A stretch of DNA of 31,217 nucleotides from UBA7672 sp964529555 (GTDB taxonomy: Bacteria > Pseudomonadota > Alphaproteobacteria > Caulobacterales > Hyphomonadaceae). The notes under the pieces were generated by a model, which saw only the letters and a list, made by a program, of their open reading frames with translations, ran no database searches and had not been told where the DNA came from. A program made the translations under genes and the position numbers. How positions within the stretch are numbered: position 1 is the first letter of the stretch; the number at the start of each line of letters is the position of its first letter. The stretch lies in contig CAZGWV010000036.1 in assembly GCA_964529555.1 (NCBI GenBank), positions 1 through 31,217 of the forward strand, read 5' to 3'. Positions 7,050-14,314 of this stretch are shown in pieces.

Positions 7050-8099
7050 CTAGGCGTCATTCCCCCGGCCCGGCAGGCCCTTCGCGAACACCCCCCGGTT
7101 CTCCAGCAATTCAAGGCACTGAACCGCCAGCATGGGCCCGCCATTGCGCAGGTCGTCAGCCACGATCCACATCGCCAGCCCGTTCTCGACCGTCGGATCG
7201 TCGCGCACGCGGCAGACATAGGTCGCCCACTCGCCTACCGCGCCGATCGGCGTCTCATAGCCGTCTTCCTCCTCCCGGCGGTCGATCAGCAGGAGACCCG
7301 GAGCTTCCCTTAGAAGTGTGCGCGCTTCGGCTGCGGGCAGAGGCTCGGCCAATTCGACATGCACGGCTTCGCCAACGCTCACAAAGGTCGGCACGCGCAC
7401 GCAGGTGGCCACCACCTGGATGTCGTTGTCGATGATCTTTCGCGTCTCGGCGGCGATGCGCCATTCCTCTTCGGTGAAGCCGTCATCCATCACCTCGTCG
7501 ATGGAGGGGATGACGTTGAAGGCGATCTGGCGCGTGAACTCTTTCGGCTCGGGCGACTGGTTCACATACATGCCCTTGGTTTGCGTCCACAGTTCGTCGA
7601 TGGCGCGCTGGCCCTGGCCCGAGACGGATTGATAGGTGGCCACCACCACGCGCGCGACGCCGGCCGCCTCGTGCAGCGGCTTCAGCACGCGCACCAGCTG
7701 CGCCGTCGACCCATCCGGCACGGCGATGATGTTGCGCTTGGTATAGCCATCGATCGCATCCGCATTCACCTCGGGCACCACCAGCGGCGTCTGGGGATCG
7801 GAACGGAAAGCGCGCGAGGTATCGATCACGATGCAGCCCGTCGCCGAGATCGCGTTGCCATACTTGCGCGCCGGCGCGTCCCCAGTGGCCATGATGCACA
7901 CATGGACTTGTGTGAAGTCGAACTCGTCGGCGTCCTTCGCCTTCAGCGTGGAATCGCCATAGCTCACCTCGGTCCCCAGCATCTTGCGCGATGTCAGCGC
8001 CGTCACATTCGCGACGGGCACGCCGCGCTCGGCGAGGATGCTCAGGATCTCGCGGCCAACCATGCCGGTTGCGCCCAGAACTGCGACCTTTGGCGCCAT
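7050..8099 (-). CDS. asd: Aspartate-semialdehyde dehydrogenase homologue lacking catalytic Cys and His
   Basis: A 349-residue protein, full length and in frame, closely resembling alphaproteobacterial Asd. The normal enzyme reduces aspartyl phosphate to aspartate semialdehyde with NADPH on the way to lysine, diaminopimelate, threonine and methionine. The N-terminal VLGATGMVGRE loop (8-17), AFR (97-99), the Gln of TYQSVSG (Q157), EEW (211-213) and the Arg of CVRVP (R235) are conserved. The catalytic cysteine motif, normally NPNCST, reads VPDGST, putting Gly at position 130. The catalytic histidine motif, normally FVGHSE, reads FVSVGE, putting Val at 242. It should therefore lack dehydrogenase chemistry while probably still binding ligand. 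The start at 8099 has an AGGGAG ribosome site, with a palindrome CCGGCG-GAT-CGCCGG (8114-8128) just upstream. A canonical asd probably exists elsewhere. Confidence 0.9.
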   Translation of the reverse strand: MAPKVAVLGATGMVGREILSILAERGVPVANVTALTSRKMLGTEVSYGDSTLKAKDADEFDFTQVHVCIMATGDAPARKYGNAISATGCIVIDTSRAFRSDPQTPLVVPEVNADAIDGYTKRNIIAVPDGSTAQLVRVLKPLHEAAGVARVVVATYQSVSGQGQRAIDELWTQTKGMYVNQSPEPKEFTRQIAFNVIPSIDEVMDDGFTEEEWRIAAETRKIIDNDIQVVATCVRVPTFVSVGEAVHVELAEPLPAAEARTLLREAPGLLLIDRREEEDGYETPIGAVGEWATYVCRVRDDPTVENGLAMWIVADDLRNGGPMLAVQCLELLENRGVFAKGLPGRGNDA

Positions 8100-8302
8100 C
8101 GAAATACTCCCTGCCGGCGGATCGCCGGTCGTCATGTCGTCACATTCACGCGGTTACGTCGCCGCAGCGCCCCTTCGCGACTCATATGGTATCGGCGCCG
8201 CGTATTCGGTGGAGGGGCCAGTAGCGTCTAATGGGCGGGCGGCTTCCGCGCCAGCCCCGCCATTGACGGAAACCAGCGCGATCCGCGCTCGCAGGAGACG
8301 AC

Positions 8303-8680
8303 ATGTCCAACATTGCCGCCATCGTCCGGCGCTATGTGGAGCACTACAACGCCAACGACGTGGACGGCATGCTCGAATGCTGCGCCGACGACGTGGTGTT
8401 CGAAACCATCAGCAATCCGGGCGGCGCCATGCGCCTGAACGGCAAGGACGAAATGCGCGAAGTGATCGAGGCGACCACCCGCGCCTTCCGCGAGCGCCGC
8501 CACGAAGTCGTGGACATCCTCGTCGATGGCGAGAAGGCCGCCGCTGAAACCGTGTTTTCCGGCGTCGCCGCCGCCGAACTCGGCAACCATGTCCGCCCCG
8601 GCGAACACGTCTCCATCCGTGGCGCCACCCTGTTCGAAACCCGCGACGACAAGCTCACGCGCATTTGCGACTATTCCTAG
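8303..8680 (+). CDS. NTF2-like/SnoaL-fold protein
   Basis: A 125-residue protein with the cone-shaped NTF2/SnoaL pattern. An N-terminal helix (IVRRYVEHYNANDVDGMLECCADDVVFE) is followed by a mid helix and a curved sheet (HEVVDILVDGEKAAAETVFSG). Members include polyketide cyclases, ketosteroid isomerase-like enzymes and simple ligand binders, and the reaction cannot be inferred. A GGAGACGAC ribosome site lies just before the ATG. It is divergent from the Asd homologue, with about 200 nt of shared upstream DNA. The downstream lipoprotein gene is about 155 nt away, so co-transcription is possible but not shown. Confidence 0.82.
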   Translation: MSNIAAIVRRYVEHYNANDVDGMLECCADDVVFETISNPGGAMRLNGKDEMREVIEATTRAFRERRHEVVDILVDGEKAAAETVFSGVAAAELGNHVRPGEHVSIRGATLFETRDDKLTRICDYS

Positions 8681-8835
8681 TCTCAGGCGCAGGGAAGCGC
8701 GGAGCGGATTGAGCCGGAGCGGACTCCGCAATCGCGCGGTTCATTGCCGCCAATCAGCTGCGACTGACGCCCATGCGCCTTCCAAATTCGTGCAAATCAG
8801 GCAAGACGAGGAGAAGCAAAACGGGGAGGGCGGGC

Positions 8836-9354
8836 ATGTCCATCAAGCTTTTCGGCAGCGTTCTGGTCATGGCGGGGCTGGCGCTGACATCGGCTTGCGC
8901 CACCACAGGCGCATCCTCTGATCCCGAAGCGCAGAGCTGGCGCAAGGTTACGCAGACAGCCAACCGCTTCGCCGTGTTCATCAACGAGCCAGGACCCGCA
9001 CGCGACGGCGATCTCGTCACCTTCCGCATGGTCTATGTCTACATGCCCGGCGAGGTGAAGTTCGAGGAGAAGGAAGTCGGCTGGCAGGAGTACCATGCCA
9101 TGACCGTCAACTGCGCCGAGAACACGGTCCGCACTGGGCCGCGTACGCGCTATGCGCCCGATGGATCGGTTCTGGCTTCCGACGATAATCAGGAGTTTTC
9201 CGGGATTCTCTGGGGCGTTGCGTCCGATGACGCCGCGCGCGCCAAGTGCAAGCAGGACTACTGGATCGGCGACATCACCATCCCGAACGGCGCAAGCTGG
9301 AAGGACGCGGCCCGCGAGCACATCGCTGAAACCACGCCGCCCAACCGGCCATAG
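8836..9354 (+). CDS. Probable lipoprotein of unknown function
   Basis: A 172-residue protein starting MSIKLFGSVLVMAGLALTSACAT: a short charged N-terminus, a hydrophobic stretch and a lipobox-like TSAC. It is predicted to be exported by Sec, lipidated at the Cys and anchored in the envelope. The mature part (RFAVFINEPGPARDGDLVTF and VNCAENTVRTGPRTRYAPDG) resembles small surface-adhesin/DUF-type alphaproteobacterial lipoproteins, but I do not recognise a named family. Two further Cys (in VNCAEN and AKCKQDYW) could form a periplasmic disulfide. A GGGGAGGGCGGGC sequence gives a strong ribosome site for the ATG at 8836. An open frame starting at 8773 adds 21 basic residues and would spoil the signal peptide. 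A repeat element begins directly after its stop. Confidence 0.78.
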   Translation: MSIKLFGSVLVMAGLALTSACATTGASSDPEAQSWRKVTQTANRFAVFINEPGPARDGDLVTFRMVYVYMPGEVKFEEKEVGWQEYHAMTVNCAENTVRTGPRTRYAPDGSVLASDDNQEFSGILWGVASDDAARAKCKQDYWIGDITIPNGASWKDAAREHIAETTPPNRP

Positions 9355-9356
9355 GG

Positions 9357-9526
9357 CCTGATCGATCAGGGTTGAATCGCCTCGTCTTGTCCGCTCGCCT
9401 TGTTCCGCTCATGCTGACGAAAATCAGCATCCAGGAACGGTGATGCAACGCGAACAGGCCTGAAGCTGCAAGCCGGAACAAGCCGCGGCGGCAGTCCTGG
9501 GTCCTGATGTTCGTCAGGATGAGCGG
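9357..9526. repeat. REP/BIME-like intergenic repeat with paired hairpins
   Basis: Directly after the lipoprotein stop is a perfect 14-bp palindrome (9357-9370). Then come two 32-base arms in inverted orientation, 9405-9436 and 9495-9526, matching at 28 of 32 positions. Each arm is itself a hairpin with a six-base-pair stem and six-base loop: TGCTGA/TCAGCA in the first and TCCTGA/TCAGGA in the second. One stem pair is G-C in one arm and C-G in the other, a compensatory change. A further inverted pair CTTGTTCCG/CGGAACAAG lies at 9399-9407 and 9474-9482. No coding potential is seen. Confidence 0.7.
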
Positions 9527-9569
9527 GCATGGAGCCGTGCCTCCACTCAAACCGATCCCGCCCTGACTC

Positions 9570-9911
9570 CTACGTCTCGCTCCAGACCGCCATCTCATTG
9601 CCGCCCGGCTCGCGGAAGTGGAAGCGCCGGCCGCCCGGAAAACTGAAGGCCGGCTGCGTGATCACGCCGCCGGCCTGCTTCACGGCGTTCTCCGCCTCGG
9701 CGAGATCGTCCGTCTTCAGGATCACCAGCGGCGGCTTCAGCGCTTCATCAGCGCTCGCGAACACGCCGCCATCGATCCCGGCATTGGCCAGCGCCTGGTA
9801 CTCCGGCCCATAGTCCGCAAACGTCCAGCCGAAAGCCCTGGCAAAGAAGCCGGTCGTGCCGCCGATGTTGCGGCTGCCGAACTCCACATAATCGATCTTC
9901 AGATGCGCCAT
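9570..9911 (-). CDS. Small VOC/glyoxalase-family protein
   Basis: A 113-residue VOC protein with DYVEFGSRNIGGTTGFFARAFGW at the N-terminus and GGRRFHFREPGGNEMAVWSE at the C-terminus, the usual signature of this superfamily. It resembles the common YkcA/bleomycin-resistance-like single-domain proteins, whose substrates are mostly unknown. The ATG at 9911 is chosen because a GAGG sequence sits about six bases upstream; an ATG four codons earlier (9923) is possible. It follows leuB on the same strand after 79 nt and could be expressed with it. Confidence 0.82.
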   Translation of the reverse strand: MAHLKIDYVEFGSRNIGGTTGFFARAFGWTFADYGPEYQALANAGIDGGVFASADEALKPPLVILKTDDLAEAENAVKQAGGVITQPAFSFPGGRRFHFREPGGNEMAVWSET

Positions 9912-9990
9912 GGCCTGCCTCATTGTTCTCTAAATGTTCTAGCGCCTCGCCAAGGCCAAGTCGAGTCGATTCCGTTCGCGGCGCGAAATT

Positions 9991-11070
9991 CTACAGATGC
10001 TTCAGGATCGCATCCGTCATCTGGCGCGTGCTCAGCGTACCGCCGAGGTCGGCCGTGCGCGCGCCGTCCTGCAGCGCCCTGTCCACCGCCGCGAAGATGC
10101 GGTCGGCGACTTCCGTGCGGCCAAGGCTCCAGCGCATCACCATCTCCAGCGACAGGATCGCCGCGATGGGGTTGGCGAGGCCCTTGCCCGCGATATCCGG
10201 CGCCGATCCGTGCACCGGCTCGTAAAGTCCCGGCACGCCCGGCTCGCCCAGCGAGGCCGACGGCAGCATGCCGATGGATCCCGTCAGCATCGAGGCTTCG
10301 TCCGAGAGAATGTCGCCGAACAGGTTGTCGGCGAGCAGCACGTTTATGTCCTTCGGCGCGCGCACCAGATGCATCGCGGCGGCGTCGGCAAGCATGTGAT
10401 CGAGCTTCACGTCGCTGTATTGCTCGGCGTGCAGCTTCGTCACTTCCTCGCGCCACAACAGGCCCGAATCCATCACATTGGATTTCTCGCAGCTGAGCAC
10501 GCCCGAGAATCTGCAGTCGCGCTTGCGCCCGCGCGCCATTTCGAACGCCCGCGCCGCCACGCGGCGGATTTCGCTGGTCGTATAGCTCTGCGTATCGACG
10601 CCACGGCGCTCGCCATTGGGCAGCGTTTCGATCGTCTTCGGCTGGCCGAAATAGACGCCCGAGGTCAGCTCGCGCACGATCATAATATCGAGCCCCTCGA
10701 CCAGTTCCGGCTTCAGCGCCGAAGCGCCGGCGAGGGCGGGAAAGCAGAAGGCCGGGCGCAGGTTGGCGTAAACGTCCAGCTCCTTGCGGATGCGCAGCAG
10801 GCCCGCCTCCGGCCGCTTGTCGCGCGGGACGCTGTCCCATTTGGGCCCGCCCACCGCGCCCATCAGGATCGCGTCCACCTTGTGCGCCCGCGCCATTACC
10901 GCGTCGGTCAGCGGCGTGCCGAAATGGTCGTAGGAAACGCCCCCGAAATACGCCTCCTCCATCTGGAGATCAGGCGCGACGTGGGAGGCGACCCGGCGGG
11001 CTTCCTCGGTCACTTCCGGGCCAATGCCATCGCCAGGCAGCAGCAGCAGGGTCTGGTTTTTGGTCGTCAT
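9991..11070 (-). CDS. leuB: 3-isopropylmalate dehydrogenase
   Basis: A 359-residue beta-decarboxylating dehydrogenase. It oxidises (2R,3S)-3-isopropylmalate with NAD+ to 2-oxo-4-methylpentanoate, the third step of leucine synthesis, in the cytosol. Motifs are LLPGDGIGPE (10-19), LLRIRKELDVYANLRPA with substrate-binding arginines, VRELTSGVYFG, the catalytic Lys in SCEKSNVMD, DNLFGDILSDEASMLTGSIGMLPSASLG and EPVHGSAPDIAGKG. Length is standard. The ATG at 11070 is used; only a weak GGATGG precedes it. It lies 33 nt downstream of the LysR gene and 79 nt upstream of a VOC gene. leuD is about 3 kb away and leuC is not in the window, so the leucine genes are dispersed here. Confidence 0.96.
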   Translation of the reverse strand: MTTKNQTLLLLPGDGIGPEVTEEARRVASHVAPDLQMEEAYFGGVSYDHFGTPLTDAVMARAHKVDAILMGAVGGPKWDSVPRDKRPEAGLLRIRKELDVYANLRPAFCFPALAGASALKPELVEGLDIMIVRELTSGVYFGQPKTIETLPNGERRGVDTQSYTTSEIRRVAARAFEMARGRKRDCRFSGVLSCEKSNVMDSGLLWREEVTKLHAEQYSDVKLDHMLADAAAMHLVRAPKDINVLLADNLFGDILSDEASMLTGSIGMLPSASLGEPGVPGLYEPVHGSAPDIAGKGLANPIAAILSLEMVMRWSLGRTEVADRIFAAVDRALQDGARTADLGGTLSTRQMTDAILKHL

Positions 11071-11103
11071 GGGCAGCCATCCGTCTCGCTTCGCGAGGGG
11101 GTC

Positions 11104-12060
11104 TTAGTCCCTTTCGCGCGCGCGGGAAACCCGAACCGGCGGCGCTGCCATCGTCTCGCGCGCAACGTCGCCGATCACCTTGCGCATCCAGGCAAGGACA
11201 GGATCTGCCGCCCGCACCTCGCTCCACACAATGGTCATGTCGAGATCGGTGCGCGGAAGCGGCGGTTCTTTCAAAACCAGCCCCAGCGGCCCCGCAAACG
11301 GCCCCGCAAACGCACGGCCCACGGTCGTCGCCATGTCGGTCCCCGCCACCACCGAAAGCGCCGCCATGAAGTGCGGCGTCACCAGCGCCACGCGCCGTTT
11401 CACCCCCGCCACCGCCAGCTGTGCATCGAGTTCCGAACCCGCATCGCCGAAGATCGAAATCCCGACATGGCTCACGCGGGCATAGTCCTCGATCGACCAT
11501 TTGCGCTTCGCCAGCGGGTGTCCCGCCCGCAGCACCAGCGCCAGCCTGTCCCTTGCCATGAACTCGCTGCGTGCGCCCGGCGGCAATGGTGTGCTCGATT
11601 GAGCGAACACCAGATCGAGCTGGCCTGTCTCCATCCGTTCGACGATGTTGGGCGTGTACCCCTCAAAACGCACATCGATCCCCGGCGCCTCCTGCGCCAG
11701 CCGCGCCATCAGCGCCGGCGCCATCAGGATGGTATGCGTATCCAGCCCCACGATCCGCACCGTGCGCTCCGTCCGCGCGGGATCGAACCCCGGATCGCGG
11801 AACACCGCCTTCACCTGATCCAGCGCCGTCACCAGCTGCCCATGCAGAGCCTGCCCGCGCGCGCTCAACGCATAGCCGCCCGGCGCCCGCACCAGCAGCG
11901 GATCGCCCAGCACATCTCGCAGTCTCGCCAGCGCCCGGCTCATCGCCGGCTGCGACAGCCCCACATCGCGCGCCGCCTCGCTCACATTGCGCCGCTTCAG
12001 CAGCGCCTCGAGCGCCGGCAGCAGGTTGAGGTCGATTCCAGGTAGATGCACATCACGCAT
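11104..12060 (-). CDS. LysR-family transcriptional regulator
   Basis: A 318-residue LysR-type regulator. The N-terminal winged helix-turn-helix reads LPALEALLKRRNVSEAARDVGLSQPAMSRALARLRD (about 13-48) and is followed by GDPLLVR. The C-terminal half is a periplasmic-binding-protein-like effector domain (RTVRIVGLDTHTILMAPALM and on). The ATG at 12060 gives the typical N-terminus MRDVHLPGIDLN. No ribosome site precedes it, and a promoter-like element sits so close that the mRNA may be leaderless. It is divergent from an NAD-binding gene with a symmetric site (12068-12091) between them, the usual arrangement for a LysR protein controlling itself and its neighbour. The inducer is unknown. leuB follows on the same strand after 33 nt but need not be its target. 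Confidence 0.92.
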   Translation of the reverse strand: MRDVHLPGIDLNLLPALEALLKRRNVSEAARDVGLSQPAMSRALARLRDVLGDPLLVRAPGGYALSARGQALHGQLVTALDQVKAVFRDPGFDPARTERTVRIVGLDTHTILMAPALMARLAQEAPGIDVRFEGYTPNIVERMETGQLDLVFAQSSTPLPPGARSEFMARDRLALVLRAGHPLAKRKWSIEDYARVSHVGISIFGDAGSELDAQLAVAGVKRRVALVTPHFMAALSVVAGTDMATTVGRAFAGPFAGPLGLVLKEPPLPRTDLDMTIVWSEVRAADPVLAWMRKVIGDVARETMAAPPVRVSRARERD

Positions 12061-12064
12061 ATCA

Positions 12065-12094
12065 AAAATACCAACTATGCATTTCTGGTATGAT
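12065..12094. promoter_or_regulatory. Predicted LysR operator overlapping divergent promoters
   Basis: ATACCA (12068-12073) and TGGTAT (12086-12091) form a perfect inverted repeat around a central ATGCAT (12077-12082) with 3-nt spacers on both sides. The dyad contains a T-N11-A LysR-box pattern. TGGTATGAT on the plus strand (12086-12094) and TGGTATTTT on the minus strand (12073-12065) both look like extended -10 elements, so one bound regulator could control both genes. Confidence 0.65.
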
Positions 12095-12136
12095 CGCCTC
12101 CACGCTACCTTCCTGTCAACAAAGAAGGAGACAGCG

Positions 12137-13147
12137 ATGACCGCCCCGCAGAACCAGTCCGGCCTCGTCACCGTGTTCGGTTACGGTCCGACAGGCGAGG
12201 CGACCATCGCCCGCCTTGCCGCGCGCGGAACGCCCGTGCGCCTCGTCCAGCGCAAGCGCCCCGCCAGTCTTCCCGCCGGCGTCGCCTTCATGCCGTGCGA
12301 CGTGCTCGACGCCGCGCAGGTCCGCAGCGCAATGACCGGCGCCACGCAAGCCGTCGTCACCATCGGCTTCGAATACCGCGGCAAGGTCTGGCGCGAGGCG
12401 TGGCCGAAAGCGATGCGCAACCTGCTCGCCGCCGCCGAGGCCGCCAACGTTCGCATCGTCCAGATCGACAATCTCTATATGTACGGTCCGCAGGATACGC
12501 CGCTGCACGAAGACATGCCGCTCACTTCCTACGGCGTGAAGCCTGCCGCCCGCGCCGAGGCGACACGCATGTGGCAGGCCGCCGCCCGCGCCGGCCGCGT
12601 GCGCTGGGCCGCCTTGCGCGCGCCAGACTTCTATGGCCCCGGCGTGATGAATTCGCATATCGGCGCCACCGCGCTCGCGCGCATCGCGCAGGGCAAGACA
12701 GCCCAACTCGTCATAAGCGCCGACACCCCTCACGCCTTCGCCTATGTGCCAGACATCGCCCGCGCCGCCGTGACGCTGCTGGATGCGCCTGACGATGCGT
12801 TCAACCAGGCCTGGCATGTGCCGTGCGCGCCTGTCCACACCGTGCGAGAGCTGTTGCAGATCGGCGCCGATGCGATCGGCGCAGACCTCAAAACGATGGC
12901 GATGCCCACGCTCATGCTGCGTGCGTTCGGCGTATTCTCGACCTTCCTGCGCGAATGCATCGAGATGCGTTTCACCTGGGACCGCCCCTATCATGTCGAT
13001 GCCGCCAAGTTCGCCCGCCGCTTCTGGTCGGACGCCACGCCGTTCGAGGTCGGCATCCCTGCCGCCATCCGCAGCTATCCCGCCGCCGACCCCAAGCCGA
13101 CAAAAGAGAGCAGGGGCCAAACCCCCGCCGCCACCGCCGCCCGATAA
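12137..13147 (+). CDS. NAD(P)-binding epimerase/NmrA-like oxidoreductase
   Basis: A 336-residue Rossmann-fold protein of the extended short-chain dehydrogenase/NAD-dependent epimerase group. The nucleotide loop VFGYGPTGEAT lies at about 13-23, an acidic CDVLD follows at the adenine side, and IVQIDNLYMYGP is typical of epimerase-like members. A YGVK segment lies where the active-site Tyr/Lys is expected, but spacing is Y-x2-K rather than Y-x3-K, so catalysis is uncertain. There is no signal peptide. AAGGAGACAGCG is a strong ribosome site for the ATG at 12137. It is divergent from the LysR gene across a shared operator and is the likely regulatory target. The C-terminal tail is rich in Ala, Pro and Thr and probably disordered. 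Confidence 0.85.
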   Translation: MTAPQNQSGLVTVFGYGPTGEATIARLAARGTPVRLVQRKRPASLPAGVAFMPCDVLDAAQVRSAMTGATQAVVTIGFEYRGKVWREAWPKAMRNLLAAAEAANVRIVQIDNLYMYGPQDTPLHEDMPLTSYGVKPAARAEATRMWQAAARAGRVRWAALRAPDFYGPGVMNSHIGATALARIAQGKTAQLVISADTPHAFAYVPDIARAAVTLLDAPDDAFNQAWHVPCAPVHTVRELLQIGADAIGADLKTMAMPTLMLRAFGVFSTFLRECIEMRFTWDRPYHVDAAKFARRFWSDATPFEVGIPAAIRSYPAADPKPTKESRGQTPAATAAR

Positions 13148-13166
13148 GTCAAGAACAACGGGCGTT

Positions 13167-13215
13167 CCTCCCCACCCGGCAGGCAGGTATGCTTCGCCTG
13201 CCGGGAAGCGGGAGG
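13167..13215 (+). promoter_or_regulatory. Hairpin able to mask the ribosome site of the next gene
   Basis: A perfect 10-bp stem CCCGGCAGGC (13175-13184)/GCCTGCCGGG (13196-13205) with an 11-nt loop. Just outside it, CCTCCC (13167-13172) can pair with GGGAGG (13210-13215), the ribosome site of the small membrane protein starting at 13222. The extended fold would occlude translation start. There is no T run, so it is not a standard terminator. Confidence 0.5.
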
Positions 13216-13221
13216 GTTGCG

Positions 13222-13584
13222 ATGGCGCTGTTCAATTTCGACGACAAGGGCAAGCCGCTGGCCTCGCCCAGCCGCTTTGCGGCGCGGCTGCTCGCCAACA
13301 CGCTGGCGGCCGTCGTCATGGTGCTCGTGGCGCTGGCCATCGGCATGTGGGGCTATATCGCAACAGAGCAGATGGCGCCCATAGACGCTTTCCTCAATTC
13401 AGCGATGCTGCTTGGCGGCATGGGCCCGGTCGCCCCCGAACTTCACACCGATGCGGGCAAGATGTTCGCCGGCATCTACGCCATCGGCTGCGGTCTCGTG
13501 CTGGTGCTGGTGTCCGGCATCGTGCTCGCGCCGGTCTTTCACCGTGTGCTGCACGCGCTGCATGTGCAGGACGACGCGAGTTGA
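13222..13584 (+). CDS. Small two-helix membrane protein of unknown function
   Basis: A 120-residue protein with two hydrophobic helices, LLANTLAAVVMVLVALAIGMWGY (about 23-45) and AGIYAIGCGLVLVLVSGIVLAPVF (about 82-105). Between them lies an amphipathic loop, APIDAFLNSAMLLGGMGPVAP, then a C-terminal HRVLHALHVQ. The layout of two helices around a re-entrant-like loop recalls a degenerate Ion_trans_2 potassium-channel pore, with GGMGPV where a selectivity filter would be. I believe similar conserved hypothetical proteins occur in other bacteria, but I cannot name a characterised family. A GGGAGG ribosome site precedes the ATG and may be masked by an upstream hairpin. It is convergent with the Sel1-like lipoprotein gene. 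Confidence 0.75.
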   Translation: MALFNFDDKGKPLASPSRFAARLLANTLAAVVMVLVALAIGMWGYIATEQMAPIDAFLNSAMLLGGMGPVAPELHTDAGKMFAGIYAIGCGLVLVLVSGIVLAPVFHRVLHALHVQDDAS

Positions 13585-13651
13585 GGCTGGAAGGGGGCGG
13601 ACAGGTGGGGGTCTGGTTCGGCATGCTGCGCCATCTCGGCAGAGTCCGGCC

Positions 13652-14314
13652 CTAAGGCTCCACGCCTTCAGCCGGCTCCGCCCCGCCATTCAGCCGCGTC
13701 AGCGCTTCCTTCGCCGGGGTCGAGCCCGCTCCAGCGGCGCGCGCATACCAGTCGCGGGCCTTCTTGGCGTCGCGCATGTACGCATCCTGCTCGTACATTT
13801 CCGCGACCGCCACCATCGCCTCGAGATTCCCGCGCCGCGCCGCGCTCTCCATCATCTTCAGGCCGGAATTGGGCTGCAGCTTGTAGCCCTCGACGCCATA
13901 GGCCTTGCGCCGCCCCACCCACATCAGGGCTTCGGGCAGGCCCGCCTCGGCTGCCGCTTCCATGTCCTCGAAGCCGCCCTGCTGCAGCATGAAGTCGTGG
14001 CTGGCGCGGCGTTCCTTGCCGCGATGAAGAAGCGCCCAGGCATTGCCCGCGTCAGCGAGCTCGCTGATCGCCATCGGGTCGCCCGTCGCCAGCGCCGCAT
14101 CGAAGGCGGGCCTTGCTTCGGCAAGCTTGTCGGTTTCCGCCTTGTCCTTCGCGGCTTCCGCCGCCGCTTTCGGATCGATGACTTCGACTTCGGCCACTGC
14201 GGTTTCAGTCAGGGCGCCAGCCTCGGGCCCCTCAGTCGCATCGCCACACGCCGCCAGCATCAGCACAGGCGCCAGCACGAAGGCGGCAGGCCAGAGGCGG
14301 TTCACGATAGCCAT
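13652..14314 (-). CDS. Sel1-repeat-like lipoprotein
   Basis: A 220-residue predicted lipoprotein with signal MAIVNRLWPAAFVLAPVLML and lipobox LAAC (C23). An acidic Ala/Glu/Lys-rich linker (about 30-70) follows, then helical repeats such as AAAEAGLPEALMWVGRRKAYG, ESAARRGNLEAMVAVAEMYE and DWYARAAGAGSTPAKEAL. These match the Sel1/TPR-like pattern of paired helices used for protein-protein contacts, here probably in the periplasm. Its ATG at 14314 lies inside the end of leuD, with a 13-nt overlap, so it is likely translated by coupling from the leuD message. The functional link to leucine synthesis is not obvious. Confidence 0.85.
   Translation of the reverse strand: MAIVNRLWPAAFVLAPVLMLAACGDATEGPEAGALTETAVAEVEVIDPKAAAEAAKDKAETDKLAEARPAFDAALATGDPMAISELADAGNAWALLHRGKERRASHDFMLQQGGFEDMEAAAEAGLPEALMWVGRRKAYGVEGYKLQPNSGLKMMESAARRGNLEAMVAVAEMYEQDAYMRDAKKARDWYARAAGAGSTPAKEALTRLNGGAEPAEGVEP

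Noticed and set aside
11085..11097. CTCGC/GCGAG hairpin between LysR and leuB as a terminator
   Set aside because: Only a 5-bp stem, and no T run follows on the minus strand.
9997..12045. 682-codon plus-strand open frame opposite leuB and the LysR gene
   Set aside because: The opposite strand has two unmistakable families with correct lengths. This translation is basic and low in family signal.
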